Positions 27,490 through 35,261 of a stretch of 64,000 bases of DNA are shown here, piece after piece. Below the pieces are notes generated by a model. The model was not told where the DNA came from and did no database searches. It saw only the letters and a program-made list of their open reading frames with translations. Numbering within the stretch: position 1 is the stretch's first letter; every line of letters begins with the position of its first letter. Location of the stretch: assembly GCA_963667375.1 (NCBI GenBank), contig OY763323.1, positions 3,596,001-3,660,000 of the forward strand, read 5' to 3'. The translations under genes and the position numbers were made by a program. Source of the DNA: G963556115 sp963667375. GTDB taxonomy: Bacteria > Planctomycetota > SZUA-567.

Positions 27490-27741
27490 TCAGTCAATAC
27501 TATCAATCAGCAGCAAAGCCGCCACAATATACCCCACCGAGAAGACTGCGACCAGTCCCAGAACCAGACTGGTTACCAGAGTCCCATAGTAACGTTTGAA
27601 CTCACTCTTCTTACTGAACCAGTGCCGAAATCCCAGAGCACTTCCAATAACACTCATTAGAAATATAACACATACATATACTACTTGCAACTCAGTCCAC
27701 TCCTTATACGATTCATCAATTGCCGCAACCTTCTGCTCCAC
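27490..27741 (-). CDS. Small two-helix membrane protein
   Basis: Up to 83 aa from a GTG at 27741, which lacks a ribosome site. A TTG at 27690 (LQVVYVCVIFLMSV) has AAGGAG 9 nt upstream and may be the true start, giving 66 aa. Two hydrophobic segments (VVYVCVIFLMSVIGSALGF and GTLVTSLVLGLVAVFSVGYI) are joined by a basic loop (RHWFSKKSEFKR), so the loop is cytosolic. Function unknown; precedes the secreted protein gene at 26514. Confidence 0.6.
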   Translation of the reverse strand: MEQKVAAIDESYKEWTELQVVYVCVIFLMSVIGSALGFRHWFSKKSEFKRYYGTLVTSLVLGLVAVFSVGYIVAALLLIDSID

Positions 27742-28103
27742 AAAAAAAACTTCGCAAAGCCAAAATAAAGTGCTGAATATACCCTATATGATCCAGTTAC
27801 AGCCTATAATTACCGGAATACAAAAATTTAAAATATTTTTCGTTGCGCTTTTTACCCAGGTTCTTTCAAAATTTGTTCCCGGATAATCGGTGGCATTCAA
27901 CTTATTCCGAAATAGCTAATGCCTATAATACTCTATCAAATATTCAGGAAAATCCTGCTAAAATGTTGGAGTAAATCTATAAGTCCGCACTGAGTTTAAA
28001 CTTCAGCAATACCTATAACATGTCCAACCCTAAAACTGCCTGATTACAAAGACCCGTTATACAGAACTGTCATAGACCTGTCAAACACCCATAACGCTAT
28101 CCC

Positions 28104-28132
28104 TTGACAATCGCGGAGAGTAAGATTAATAT
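28104..28132 (+). promoter_or_regulatory. Sigma-70-type promoter of the LecA-like gene
   Basis: TTGACA (28104-28109), a 17-bp spacer and TATAAT-like TAATAT (28127-28132). This is a near-consensus housekeeping promoter about 125 bp upstream of the coding start. Confidence 0.8.
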
Positions 28133-28145
28133 TAACCTATTAATT

Positions 28146-28159
28146 GAGTCTATAGACTC
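28146..28159. promoter_or_regulatory. 14-bp palindrome just after the promoter
   Basis: GAGTCTATAGACTC is perfectly palindromic and begins 13 bp after the -10 box, at the initially transcribed sequence. It fits a repressor site for the downstream gene; as RNA it could also fold into a short hairpin. Confidence 0.5.
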
Positions 28160-28257
28160 CCAAAATGTTATAATCGTAATTGTTATTAATTAATAAACAT
28201 ATTATTGATCTGACATTAACGGTTATTTACTTCTTTAATGACAGGATGCAACTGCTT

Positions 28258-28845
28258 ATGAAAAAGTGCAGAAAGCTCCAACTCCTCTTATTGCTGGTTT
28301 TTGCCTTGTCACTACTCCCGGGCAGCATTGAAGCAAAAGACCGCCCGCCCGGCGGACCTGGTTTCGGTGGCAGCCTGGACTCACACGACAATGGTCCACA
28401 CGACCGGGGACCGCCGCCTGCGATGTCGGAAATGATTGACGAAAGTACTTTGACAGTTTCAGCCAGAAAAATCTGGCAGGACACCGGAATCAAACTCAAA
28501 CGCGGTGACATCGTTATCATAAGTTATAAACGCGGCTACTGGAAGATATCACCTTCTCATAAATACTATACCGGCGTCGGGCGTTCGAATTCCGAGGTTA
28601 AAGCACGCGGCTATGTAGTAAGAGGTGTAAATGAAGGCGCTCTCTGCGGCAGGATCGGTAAGGACGGCAAGGCATTTTACATTGGCAACACCAAAAAAAT
28701 AGTTGCTGAAGAAGACGGCACGCTTTATCTTATTGCCAATGACGATATACAAGGGAAATATGGTGACGGCTTTAAAGACAACACCGGGAAACTTGAATAT
28801 GCAGTCTACCGCCTCGGGCGCAATCAAGCCCCTCACCGACCATAA
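28258..28845 (+). CDS. Secreted LecA (PA-IL)-like protein
   Basis: 195 aa from the ATG at 28258; in-frame ATGs at 28180 and 28246 are possible but make poorer signal peptides. Signal peptide MKKCRKLQLLLLLVFALSLLPGSIEA, then a Gly/Pro-rich linker (PPGGPGFGGSL...). Residues about 65-185 follow the plan of the galactophilic lectin PA-IL: VSARKIWQDTGIKLKRGD, a W-containing strand, GALCGRIGKDGKAFYIG, LYLIANDDIQGKYGDGF and DNTGKLEYAVYRL. PA-IL has the matching GALVMKIG, LIYNDVPGTYGNNSGSF and NI end. It may bind sugar in the periplasm or outside. Stands alone with its own promoter and terminator. Confidence 0.7.
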   Translation: MKKCRKLQLLLLLVFALSLLPGSIEAKDRPPGGPGFGGSLDSHDNGPHDRGPPPAMSEMIDESTLTVSARKIWQDTGIKLKRGDIVIISYKRGYWKISPSHKYYTGVGRSNSEVKARGYVVRGVNEGALCGRIGKDGKAFYIGNTKKIVAEEDGTLYLIANDDIQGKYGDGFKDNTGKLEYAVYRLGRNQAPHRP

Positions 28846-28861
28846 CACTCGCATAACAATA

Positions 28862-28895
28862 AACAAAACATAAACCTTAGGGTTTATGTTTTGTT
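28862..28895. terminator. Perfect 15-bp hairpin between convergent genes
   Basis: Arms 28862-28876 and 28881-28895, loop TTAG. The ends are A-rich on the left and T-rich on the right, so it terminates the plus-strand LecA-like gene and can serve the minus-strand isomerase gene ending at 29000. Confidence 0.85.
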
Positions 28896-28999
28896 AACTC
28901 AGCCAAACGGAACACACACCAAAGTGGAGATATTCACAATCGCAAATCAACTCCACCTTAGTGCGCTTAGGGTATTTATTTTGTTTGGGTTGTTTGATA

Positions 29000-29671
29000 T
29001 TAATATTCAGTAATCAACAGGTGATCTGCAGGTTCATCCTCTTCAATAGCAGGGAACCGTGGCTGTTTATCATAAAAATTATTATCGATAGTATCATCAT
29101 TTACTGAGCTCACCTCACCCAGCAACACCGCGCCGGTACCATTTTCAGCCCAGAAACAATGATAGACACCTGGCTCAATAGTGACACTCTCACCTGGTTT
29201 AAGTTTAATCTGTTCTCCGGCTTTTACAGTACAGCGTCTGCCGTCAATACTGATCTCAACCGGAGTATCAAGTTTCTTTTCATTCTCATCAGAATTCCAG
29301 ACACAGGTAATGAGGTTACCACCGCCACGATTGATGATATCTTCCATCTTTGACCAGTGGAAATGCGTTGGAGTCAACTGGTTATCAAATGACACCAGCA
29401 GCTTTTCAGCATAAGGTTTCTTATAAACCTCTTTTGATTTGAGATTGCCGTTACGCAACACCAGCATAGTCAGCCCTTGGCTGGCAAAGTCACCACTGCC
29501 GAAATCAGTAATATCCCAGCCCAGCATATTGTCCTTGATCTCCTGATATTCTGCCTTCTTCTCTTCCCAGTCCTGTGGGGAGAAGTACATAAATGGCGGT
29601 AGTTTAAAATTCAGTTTTTCAGCCAGCGCCAACGAGTCACGGATTATCTTATTAACTTCGGATCTCTTCAT
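29000..29671 (-). CDS. D-lyxose/D-mannose ketol-isomerase
   Basis: 223 aa; ATG with AAGG upstream. The cupin-type metal site is PTHFHWSKMEDIINRGGGNL, the hallmark of D-lyxose isomerases (two His and a Glu bind Mn; a further His in PGVYHCFWAE completes the set). The product would be D-xylulose from D-lyxose, or fructose from mannose. Full length for the family. It is the last gene of an ABC operon, 75 bp after the permease, so the operon probably imports lyxose or mannose. Confidence 0.92.
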   Translation of the reverse strand: MKRSEVNKIIRDSLALAEKLNFKLPPFMYFSPQDWEEKKAEYQEIKDNMLGWDITDFGSGDFASQGLTMLVLRNGNLKSKEVYKKPYAEKLLVSFDNQLTPTHFHWSKMEDIINRGGGNLITCVWNSDENEKKLDTPVEISIDGRRCTVKAGEQIKLKPGESVTIEPGVYHCFWAENGTGAVLLGEVSSVNDDTIDNNFYDKQPRFPAIEEDEPADHLLITEY

Positions 29672-29745
29672 TAAAACACCTTCTTTCTCTTAAAACATAT
29701 TATATCGCCTGCCTGCTTCTCTTCTTCCATCCAGGCGATATAATA

Positions 29746-30693
29746 TCATGATTTACGCTGCAGCATGTATTTATCGAATGCCACCGCAAAGATTAATACC
29801 AGACCTTTGATGAACTGCTGAACATAGTCATTAATGGACATCATAATCATACCGTTAGACAGCACGCCCATAAGCAGCACACCAAAAACAACAAACCTTA
29901 ACTTACCTTCACCACCACTGATACTTACACCACCAAGTACTGATGCGGTAATTACATCCATTTCATAGCCCATACCGGCATTTGGCTGCCCACTGCTGAT
30001 TCGGGCCAGAAGTATGAGACCGGCCAGACCTGACAACAGTCCGCTCAGACTGTAGACCACGTACTTAACCTTTGCAATGCTGACACCGGCGAGTCGTGAA
30101 GCCTCTTCGTTACCACCCACACCGTAAATATAGCGGCCAAAACGGGTCTTACTGAGGAAGATCATACCCAGAATGAAGGTTATCACCATGAATATAACCG
30201 GAATTGGAATAACCCCGATGTAGCCCTGACCCAGTACTGAGAACGCTCTTCCAAACCCGAATACCGGCAGTCCGTCAGTAACAATATAAGCCAGACCTCT
30301 GAGCGAGGTCATGCTTCCCAGTGTCGCAATAAGCGGCGGAATCTTGAAGACATTGATAAAGATACCGTTAACAAAACCGAATCCAGTACAAACCACCAGC
30401 ATTATCAGACAGGCAACAACCGGATTAAAGCCCATAAGCATAAGCTTTGCCGCACCCACACCACTCACACCGATAATAGCACCTACCGACAGATCAATAC
30501 CGGCTGTAATCAGAACCATGGTCATACCCACAGCACTTATACCAACAATTGAGACCTGACGTAAAACATTGAACAGATTCAATGTTGTGAAGAAATTTCT
30601 GGTAGTCAGACCAAAGAGTATAATAAGCAGCACCAGTATACAGATAATACCATAATTGGAAATAAACTTCCTGAGATTACTTTCCTTAATCAT
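29746..30693 (-). CDS. Sugar ABC transporter permease (RbsC type)
   Basis: 315 aa, polytopic. VLITAGIDLSVGAIIGVSGVG, FVNGIFINVFKIPPLIATLGSM and ASVLGGVSISGGEGKL are family stretches. The ATG lies one base after the ATPase stop with AAAGG as ribosome site, so the two are co-translated. It is the channel of the importer associated with the lyxose isomerase. Confidence 0.93.
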   Translation of the reverse strand: MIKESNLRKFISNYGIICILVLLIILFGLTTRNFFTTLNLFNVLRQVSIVGISAVGMTMVLITAGIDLSVGAIIGVSGVGAAKLMLMGFNPVVACLIMLVVCTGFGFVNGIFINVFKIPPLIATLGSMTSLRGLAYIVTDGLPVFGFGRAFSVLGQGYIGVIPIPVIFMVITFILGMIFLSKTRFGRYIYGVGGNEEASRLAGVSIAKVKYVVYSLSGLLSGLAGLILLARISSGQPNAGMGYEMDVITASVLGGVSISGGEGKLRFVVFGVLLMGVLSNGMIMMSINDYVQQFIKGLVLIFAVAFDKYMLQRKS

Positions 30694-30694
30694 T

Positions 30695-32185
30695 TTATTC
30701 CTTTTTCCCTAATGAAGCACAGCGTAAAACATTCTCCTGAGTAAACTCATCCTCATATAATTCTGCAACAATAGCACCTTCTTTCATAACCAGAATTCTA
30801 TCGGATAGACCGAGTAATTCCGGCATTTCTGAAGATATCATCAAGATACTCTTACCGTTTTCAGTAAGATCACGCATCAGACGATATATCTCCTCTTTGG
30901 CACCTACATCAATACCTCTAATTGGCTCATCAAAAATAAGGACATCACATTTGGTAGCCAGTACCTTGGCAATAGCCACTTTCTGCTGATTGCCGCCACT
31001 GAGATTTTTAACCTTCAGATTAAGGTTGGGTGTTTTAATCCGCAGACTCTCCTTATATCCGGCTGATATTTTATTCTCTTCTTTTTTATCAATAAATAAA
31101 CGCTTGGTTATTTTTTTCAGGATACTGTAGGTAATATTGGTAAAAATAGGCAGCTCAAGCAGTACGCCCTGATTCTTTCTATCCTCCGGTATCAGTCCGA
31201 TACCGGTCTCAATGGCTTCCAGCGGAGTTGTGATATTTACCTGCTTGCCATTTAGAATAACCTCACCGGAATTCAGAGTATCCGCACCATAAATCGCCCG
31301 AGCCACCTCTGTCCTTCCCGCTCCAACCAAACCGCCGAGACCGAGTATTTCACCTTTTTTAAGCTGGAAAGACACATTATCAAGTTTACTATTGCATAAA
31401 TTCTTGACCTCCAGTACCGGCTCACCAATATGTGAACTGCGTGGAGGGAAAAGCATATCAATCTGCCGTCCCACCATCCAGGAGATAAGTTCATGTTCAT
31501 CAGTATCCTTTGTTGCACAGGAGGTTATATAACAGCCGTCGCGCAGGACTGTAACCTGTTCACAAAGATCAAACACCTCTTCCAGACGGTGCGAAATATA
31601 AATAATAGTCACACCCTTCTTCTTCAGGTGTTCCACTATCTTATACAGGAAATCACGTTCACTGTTGGTCAGCGGCGCAGTAGGTTCATCCATAATCAGC
31701 AGCTGTGTATCCTTTGATACCGCTTTCACGATCTCTATTATCTGCTGATACGCCACACCCAGATCCGCCACTTTGGATTTTGGATCAATAGTTACGCCCA
31801 TTTCCTTACATAATTCAATTGTTTTCTTATTCATCAGTTCCGTATCTCTGAACATTCCCTTCATCAGCTCACAGCCGAAGAAGATATTCTCAGCCACACT
31901 GAGATACGGTATCAGGTTGAATTCCTGATATATTGCGGAAATTCCGTCATCAATAGCGGTAGACGGAGTCATAAACTCATACCAGTTTTCCTTATACTTA
32001 ATTCTGCCGGCAGAAGGTTCTATCGCACCGGTAAGTATTTTAATAAGCGTGGATTTCCCGGCACCATTCTCACCGACTATCGCATGCGCCTCTCCCTTTT
32101 TAATAGAGAAAGAAACATTATTCAGTGCATGAATACCGCCGTATTCCTTGCTAATTTTTTCAAGCTCCAAAATTGTTTCAGCCAC
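30695..32185 (-). CDS. Sugar ABC transporter ATP-binding protein (RbsA type)
   Basis: 496 aa, GTG start. Two ABC halves: GENGAGKST and LLIMDEPTAPLT in the first; GLVGAGRTE, signature LSGGNQQK and VLIFDEPIRGID in the second. Note that the last Walker B has Pro-Ile where the sister proteins have Pro-Thr. It lies 247 bp after the binding-protein gene with a stem-loop between. Confidence 0.95.
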   Translation of the reverse strand: MAETILELEKISKEYGGIHALNNVSFSIKKGEAHAIVGENGAGKSTLIKILTGAIEPSAGRIKYKENWYEFMTPSTAIDDGISAIYQEFNLIPYLSVAENIFFGCELMKGMFRDTELMNKKTIELCKEMGVTIDPKSKVADLGVAYQQIIEIVKAVSKDTQLLIMDEPTAPLTNSERDFLYKIVEHLKKKGVTIIYISHRLEEVFDLCEQVTVLRDGCYITSCATKDTDEHELISWMVGRQIDMLFPPRSSHIGEPVLEVKNLCNSKLDNVSFQLKKGEILGLGGLVGAGRTEVARAIYGADTLNSGEVILNGKQVNITTPLEAIETGIGLIPEDRKNQGVLLELPIFTNITYSILKKITKRLFIDKKEENKISAGYKESLRIKTPNLNLKVKNLSGGNQQKVAIAKVLATKCDVLIFDEPIRGIDVGAKEEIYRLMRDLTENGKSILMISSEMPELLGLSDRILVMKEGAIVAELYEDEFTQENVLRCASLGKKE

Positions 32186-32356
32186 AACAAATACCCTTTA
32201 TGTTTATATTCTAAATTAGTTTTAACCCGCCTGGTTCACACTTTTCGAGACAGCGAATCATATGTTTCATATCAGCGCACATATCAGCTCAGGATAACAA
32301 CGTGCCGCTGCTGGTGTGCATAAATTTTACGGATATAATTTTTAAGGTTTACCGTG

Positions 32357-32393
32357 ACTGGTGTCAGGAGATTATCTCTATCCAGACACCAGT
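32357..32393 (-). terminator. Stem-loop between binding-protein and ATPase genes
   Basis: ACTGGTGTC/GACACCAGT, a 9-bp stem with a 19-nt loop, 40 bp past the binding-protein stop and without a T-run. It probably protects the upstream mRNA or partly attenuates transcription, the usual way binding protein is made in excess over the membrane parts. Confidence 0.45.
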
Positions 32394-32432
32394 TCGCGGA
32401 TATAATCTGTATTTTACTATCTGCTACAAGTT

Positions 32433-33389
32433 TTATTTCTTGTCTTTTGGTGGGAACTTACCGCTGAGTACATCTTCCTGCCATACTGGAGCCATATCCA
32501 TTTCAACAATCTTAGCTTCCTTTGGAGCACCTTCAGTAGCATACTTGTACATCAATGAAGCGGCATCATAACCAGTTTTGTATGGGAAGAGGTCAACAGT
32601 AGCTCTGTAAACGCTATCTGGTTCCTTCATCTTAGCAATTGCTTCAGCAGTAGCATCTGCACCGCCAACGTACATATCAGGAGTATTCTTCTTCATTGAT
32701 ACAACGGCTTCGTAACCACCCAGAGCACCTGAATCATTATTACCGGTTACAACCTTAACATTTGGGTGAGCCTGTAGAATGTTCTCAACAATCTTCATAC
32801 CCTTTGCAGGAGTATCACCGGCCTGTCTTGCAACAATTGTAGCCTTTGGACACAGCTTTTTAATTGTCTCTTCAATACCGTTACCGCGCTGAATAACAGG
32901 CTCAACATTATCCTGTGAGATAATAATTACTTCAGCCTCACCGCCAAGCTTTTCATTGATCCACTTTGCAGCATTGGCACCGATGATTGAACCATACTTA
33001 TATTCATCCATAGTGAACTTGGCAGTAGCATTGTCAACTTCCTGAGCTTCTGAAATTACAATAACGCCGTTTGCCTTGGCCTGATCAACAACAGGAATAA
33101 GCGCATTCTGATCGATTGGGCAAGTAAGGATACCGTTCACACCCTGCATCATCAGATTTTCAAAATCACTTACCTGCTTGGCAACGTCATACTTTGCATC
33201 AACAGTAACAGATTCAACGCCCAACTCCTTACAACGGTCGGCAAAGCCCTGGTTTACTGCAATAAAATATGGGTTTGCAATATTTGGAATTGAAAAAGCA
33301 AAGCGCAAATCCTCTTTTGCATAAGATGTAGCCGCAGTCAGAACAAAAGCCAGAACAAACACAGCTGATATGAACACCTTCTTCAACAT
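32433..33389 (-). CDS. Periplasmic sugar-binding protein (RbsB type)
   Basis: 318 aa from the ATG at 33389, with AGGAG 8 nt upstream. Signal peptide MLKKVFISAVFVLAFVLTAATSYA, cleaved before KEDL. Type I binding fold: FAFSIPNIANPYFIAVNQGFADRCKELG, GILTCPIDQNALIPVVDQAKANGVIVISEA, VVTGNNDSGALGGYEAV and YKTGYDAASLMYKYA. Ligand probably D-lyxose, D-mannose or a related sugar, judged only from the isomerase in the operon. An exact palindromic operator lies 117 bp upstream. Confidence 0.93.
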   Translation of the reverse strand: MLKKVFISAVFVLAFVLTAATSYAKEDLRFAFSIPNIANPYFIAVNQGFADRCKELGVESVTVDAKYDVAKQVSDFENLMMQGVNGILTCPIDQNALIPVVDQAKANGVIVISEAQEVDNATAKFTMDEYKYGSIIGANAAKWINEKLGGEAEVIIISQDNVEPVIQRGNGIEETIKKLCPKATIVARQAGDTPAKGMKIVENILQAHPNVKVVTGNNDSGALGGYEAVVSMKKNTPDMYVGGADATAEAIAKMKEPDSVYRATVDLFPYKTGYDAASLMYKYATEGAPKEAKIVEMDMAPVWQEDVLSGKFPPKDKK

Positions 33390-33505
33390 GTAACACTCTC
33401 CTATAGACTGAAAAATCAAAAAACAATACAATCACAACTAATGTGACCAACATATTGGTACTCTACCAGATTATTCTGGCTTATGCGAATATTAATATGA
33501 TTTTT

Positions 33506-33521
33506 TTTAAAGCGCTTTAAA
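33506..33521. promoter_or_regulatory. Perfect LacI-family operator upstream of binding-protein gene
   Basis: TTTAAAGCGCTTTAAA is a perfect 16-bp palindrome with the central CG pair typical of LacI-family operators. Near copies occur at 33746-33761 (14 of 16) and at 34927-34942 (15 of 16), the latter in the leader of the neighbouring LacI gene. This strongly suggests control by that regulator. Confidence 0.85.
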
Positions 33522-33745
33522 TACAATTCTCTCTATCTGCTTCATATTCAACATGATGTAAAATAATTTTTTTTTCACAAAACCACGATTTATTAAACAA
33601 AGTTTAATTATCTAACACCTTTAATTAATGAGCATTATATCAATATTTATTCATCAGTTATTTATATAAGTAAACGGTTAAAAAAAACATTCATTACGCA
33701 ACTTCAGTATTTACAAGGGAAAAGGGAAACCAGTGACGAGATTTT

Positions 33746-33761
33746 TATAAAGCGCCTTAAA
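33746..33761. promoter_or_regulatory. Second, imperfect copy of the LacI operator
   Basis: TATAAAGCGCCTTAAA matches the perfect site in 14 of 16 positions. It lies 240 bp from it, beside the LacI gene terminator, and could act as an auxiliary site for looping. Confidence 0.55.
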
Positions 33762-33762
33762 A

Positions 33763-33798
33763 AATCAGCACTCTACGCCCAGACGCAGAGTGCTGATT
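33763..33798 (-). terminator. Terminator of the LacI-family gene
   Basis: 12-bp perfect stem AATCAGCACTCT/AGAGTGCTGATT, followed on the minus strand by six T's. It lies 90 bp past the stop at 33888, so the regulator is transcribed separately from the transport operon. Confidence 0.85.
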
Positions 33799-33887
33799 CA
33801 CTTATAATTATTCTTATTTCCGGACAAAGTCAGGAGTGTTAAAAATACAAAACACCTGAAAAAATAAATACTGAAACTCTAACCACG

Positions 33888-34898
33888 CTACTTCTTTACC
33901 GTTGTCGAGGCACGAAGAATCAATTCCGGCGGGATATAGATCTGCTCCTGCGCAACCGGTTTATTATCGATGAGATTGAAGAGCATCTCCATACTCTGTA
34001 CCGCAATCTCCTCGATGTTCTGCCTGACGGTTGTCAGTGGCGGTTCAGTAAAGGTTGAGAGCAGGATATCATCATATCCGGCGACCGAGAGATCCTCCGG
34101 TATCTTTATCTTCAACTCCTTTGCCGCCTTCTCCACCCCGATAGCCATTATATCATTTATAGTTATTATCGCATCAGGCAAGTCCTTCTGCATCAACTCT
34201 TTAGCTACAAGATAGGCATAATTCATACTGGCGCCGTTACAGGTCACAATCAGTTTTTCATCCACCTCCAGCCCCGCTTCCTTAAAGGACTTCCGGTATC
34301 CGTCAACACGCAGGGAATTAATCGGCGATTCGGTATCACTGGTTATGATAAATACAATTTTGCGGTGTCCGATACTGAGCAGATAATTTGTCAGTCGATA
34401 GCTGCCTTCGGTATAATCGGTCATGACAAACTTATCGTTATCCCTGCCATAATTGGAGGTGGCGAGTACACATGGAATTTTTTTCTGATCAATCTGATCG
34501 AATATCTCAACATTACTCCGTACCTTATGGGACGGCGTAACTATAATACCGTCAACACGCTGTGAGATTAGGGTATTGAGGACCTCCGATTCAATATTCT
34601 CATCATGATAGGATATTGATACAAATAGCGAATAGCTGTTATCCTTGGCTATATCATTGATATACTTGGTAAAAGTACCATAAAACGGGTTCTCAACGTC
34701 GGTTATAACCAGCCCGATGATGTTGCTCTTCTTCAGGGCGAGACTTCGGGCAATGCTGTTAGGTACATAACCTATCTCCTGGGCAATTGCCAAAACCTTC
34801 TCCCGCGTGCGTGCGTTGACCCCGGGACGGTTATTCATAACCAGAGAGACAGTAGATTCTGAGACCTGTGCCTTTTCTGCGATTATCTTCAATGACAT
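33888..34898 (-). CDS. LacI-family transcriptional regulator
   Basis: 336 aa. Helix-turn-helix at residues 1-22 (SLKIIAEKAQVSESTVSLVMNN), hinge helix NSIARSLALKKSNIIGLVIT, then the sugar-binding-protein-like effector domain (NPFYGTFTKYINDIAKDNSYSLFVS). The ligand pocket is of the general type. Operators TTTAAAGCGCTTTAAA and variants lie before its own gene and before the binding-protein gene, so it probably represses both until the sugar is present. The ATG is 15 nt from GGGAG, longer than usual, which suggests weak translation. Confidence 0.93.
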   Translation of the reverse strand: MSLKIIAEKAQVSESTVSLVMNNRPGVNARTREKVLAIAQEIGYVPNSIARSLALKKSNIIGLVITDVENPFYGTFTKYINDIAKDNSYSLFVSISYHDENIESEVLNTLISQRVDGIIVTPSHKVRSNVEIFDQIDQKKIPCVLATSNYGRDNDKFVMTDYTEGSYRLTNYLLSIGHRKIVFIITSDTESPINSLRVDGYRKSFKEAGLEVDEKLIVTCNGASMNYAYLVAKELMQKDLPDAIITINDIMAIGVEKAAKELKIKIPEDLSVAGYDDILLSTFTEPPLTTVRQNIEEIAVQSMEMLFNLIDNKPVAQEQIYIPPELILRASTTVKK

Positions 34899-34926
34899 AA
34901 TTCTAAATACGAACTCCCAAAAATCA

Positions 34927-34942
34927 TTTAAAGCGCTTCAAA
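34927..34942. promoter_or_regulatory. LacI operator in the regulator's own promoter
   Basis: TTTAAAGCGCTTCAAA, 15 of 16 with the perfect site. It lies directly after -10-like hexamers on the minus strand (TTGACC upstream, CATACT or TACTAT), where bound repressor would block transcription of its own gene. Confidence 0.75.
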
Positions 34943-35261
34943 TAACTATAGTATGCTACTAACCCGCAGCTTGGTCAAGTTGATATTAACTTTTTATAGA
35001 TAAATTTTCTGTATAAGAATCCTGAAAATTTACCAAAGCACCCTTCAGAACTCAGAAAAACTCCGTGGCGGCCACTTAACGAACACCGATAAAAACTGTA
35101 ATAAATTTTATCCCGTCCCCTAGAAGATTTATCCAGTATCCGCACGTAAAAAAAGTCTGTTCAGAGAATTTTATCCCCTGAACAGACAAGATAATACATA
35201 AACCTCTGCATAATTTCAGCAGAGCTGAAACTCTCCCTGCGGATCAGGCTGCAACCCGGTA
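34943..35261. other. Intergenic region between LacI gene and giant-protein gene
   Basis: About 320 bp. It contains promoter sequence of the LacI gene on the left and the terminator of the giant gene on the right. Nothing else is supportable. Confidence 0.6.
35155..35187 (-). terminator. Terminator of the LEPR-XLL operon
   Basis: 10-bp perfect stem GTCTGTTCAG/CTGAACAGAC with a 13-nt loop, followed on the minus strand by seven T's. It lies 75 bp past the stop of the giant gene and marks the end of the 27-kb cluster. Confidence 0.85.

Larger units (their letters stand above)
27742..28257. other. Divergent intergenic region with promoter
   Basis: 516 bp between divergent genes. It contains the promoter and palindrome listed separately near its right end. 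The left part near 27790-28050 shows no coding or RNA signal. Confidence 0.6.
33390..33887. other. Regulatory intergenic region of the lyxose-type operon
   Basis: 498 bp. It holds, from right to left, the LacI gene terminator, an imperfect operator, AT-rich DNA and the perfect operator near the operon's promoter. No gene. Confidence 0.7.
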
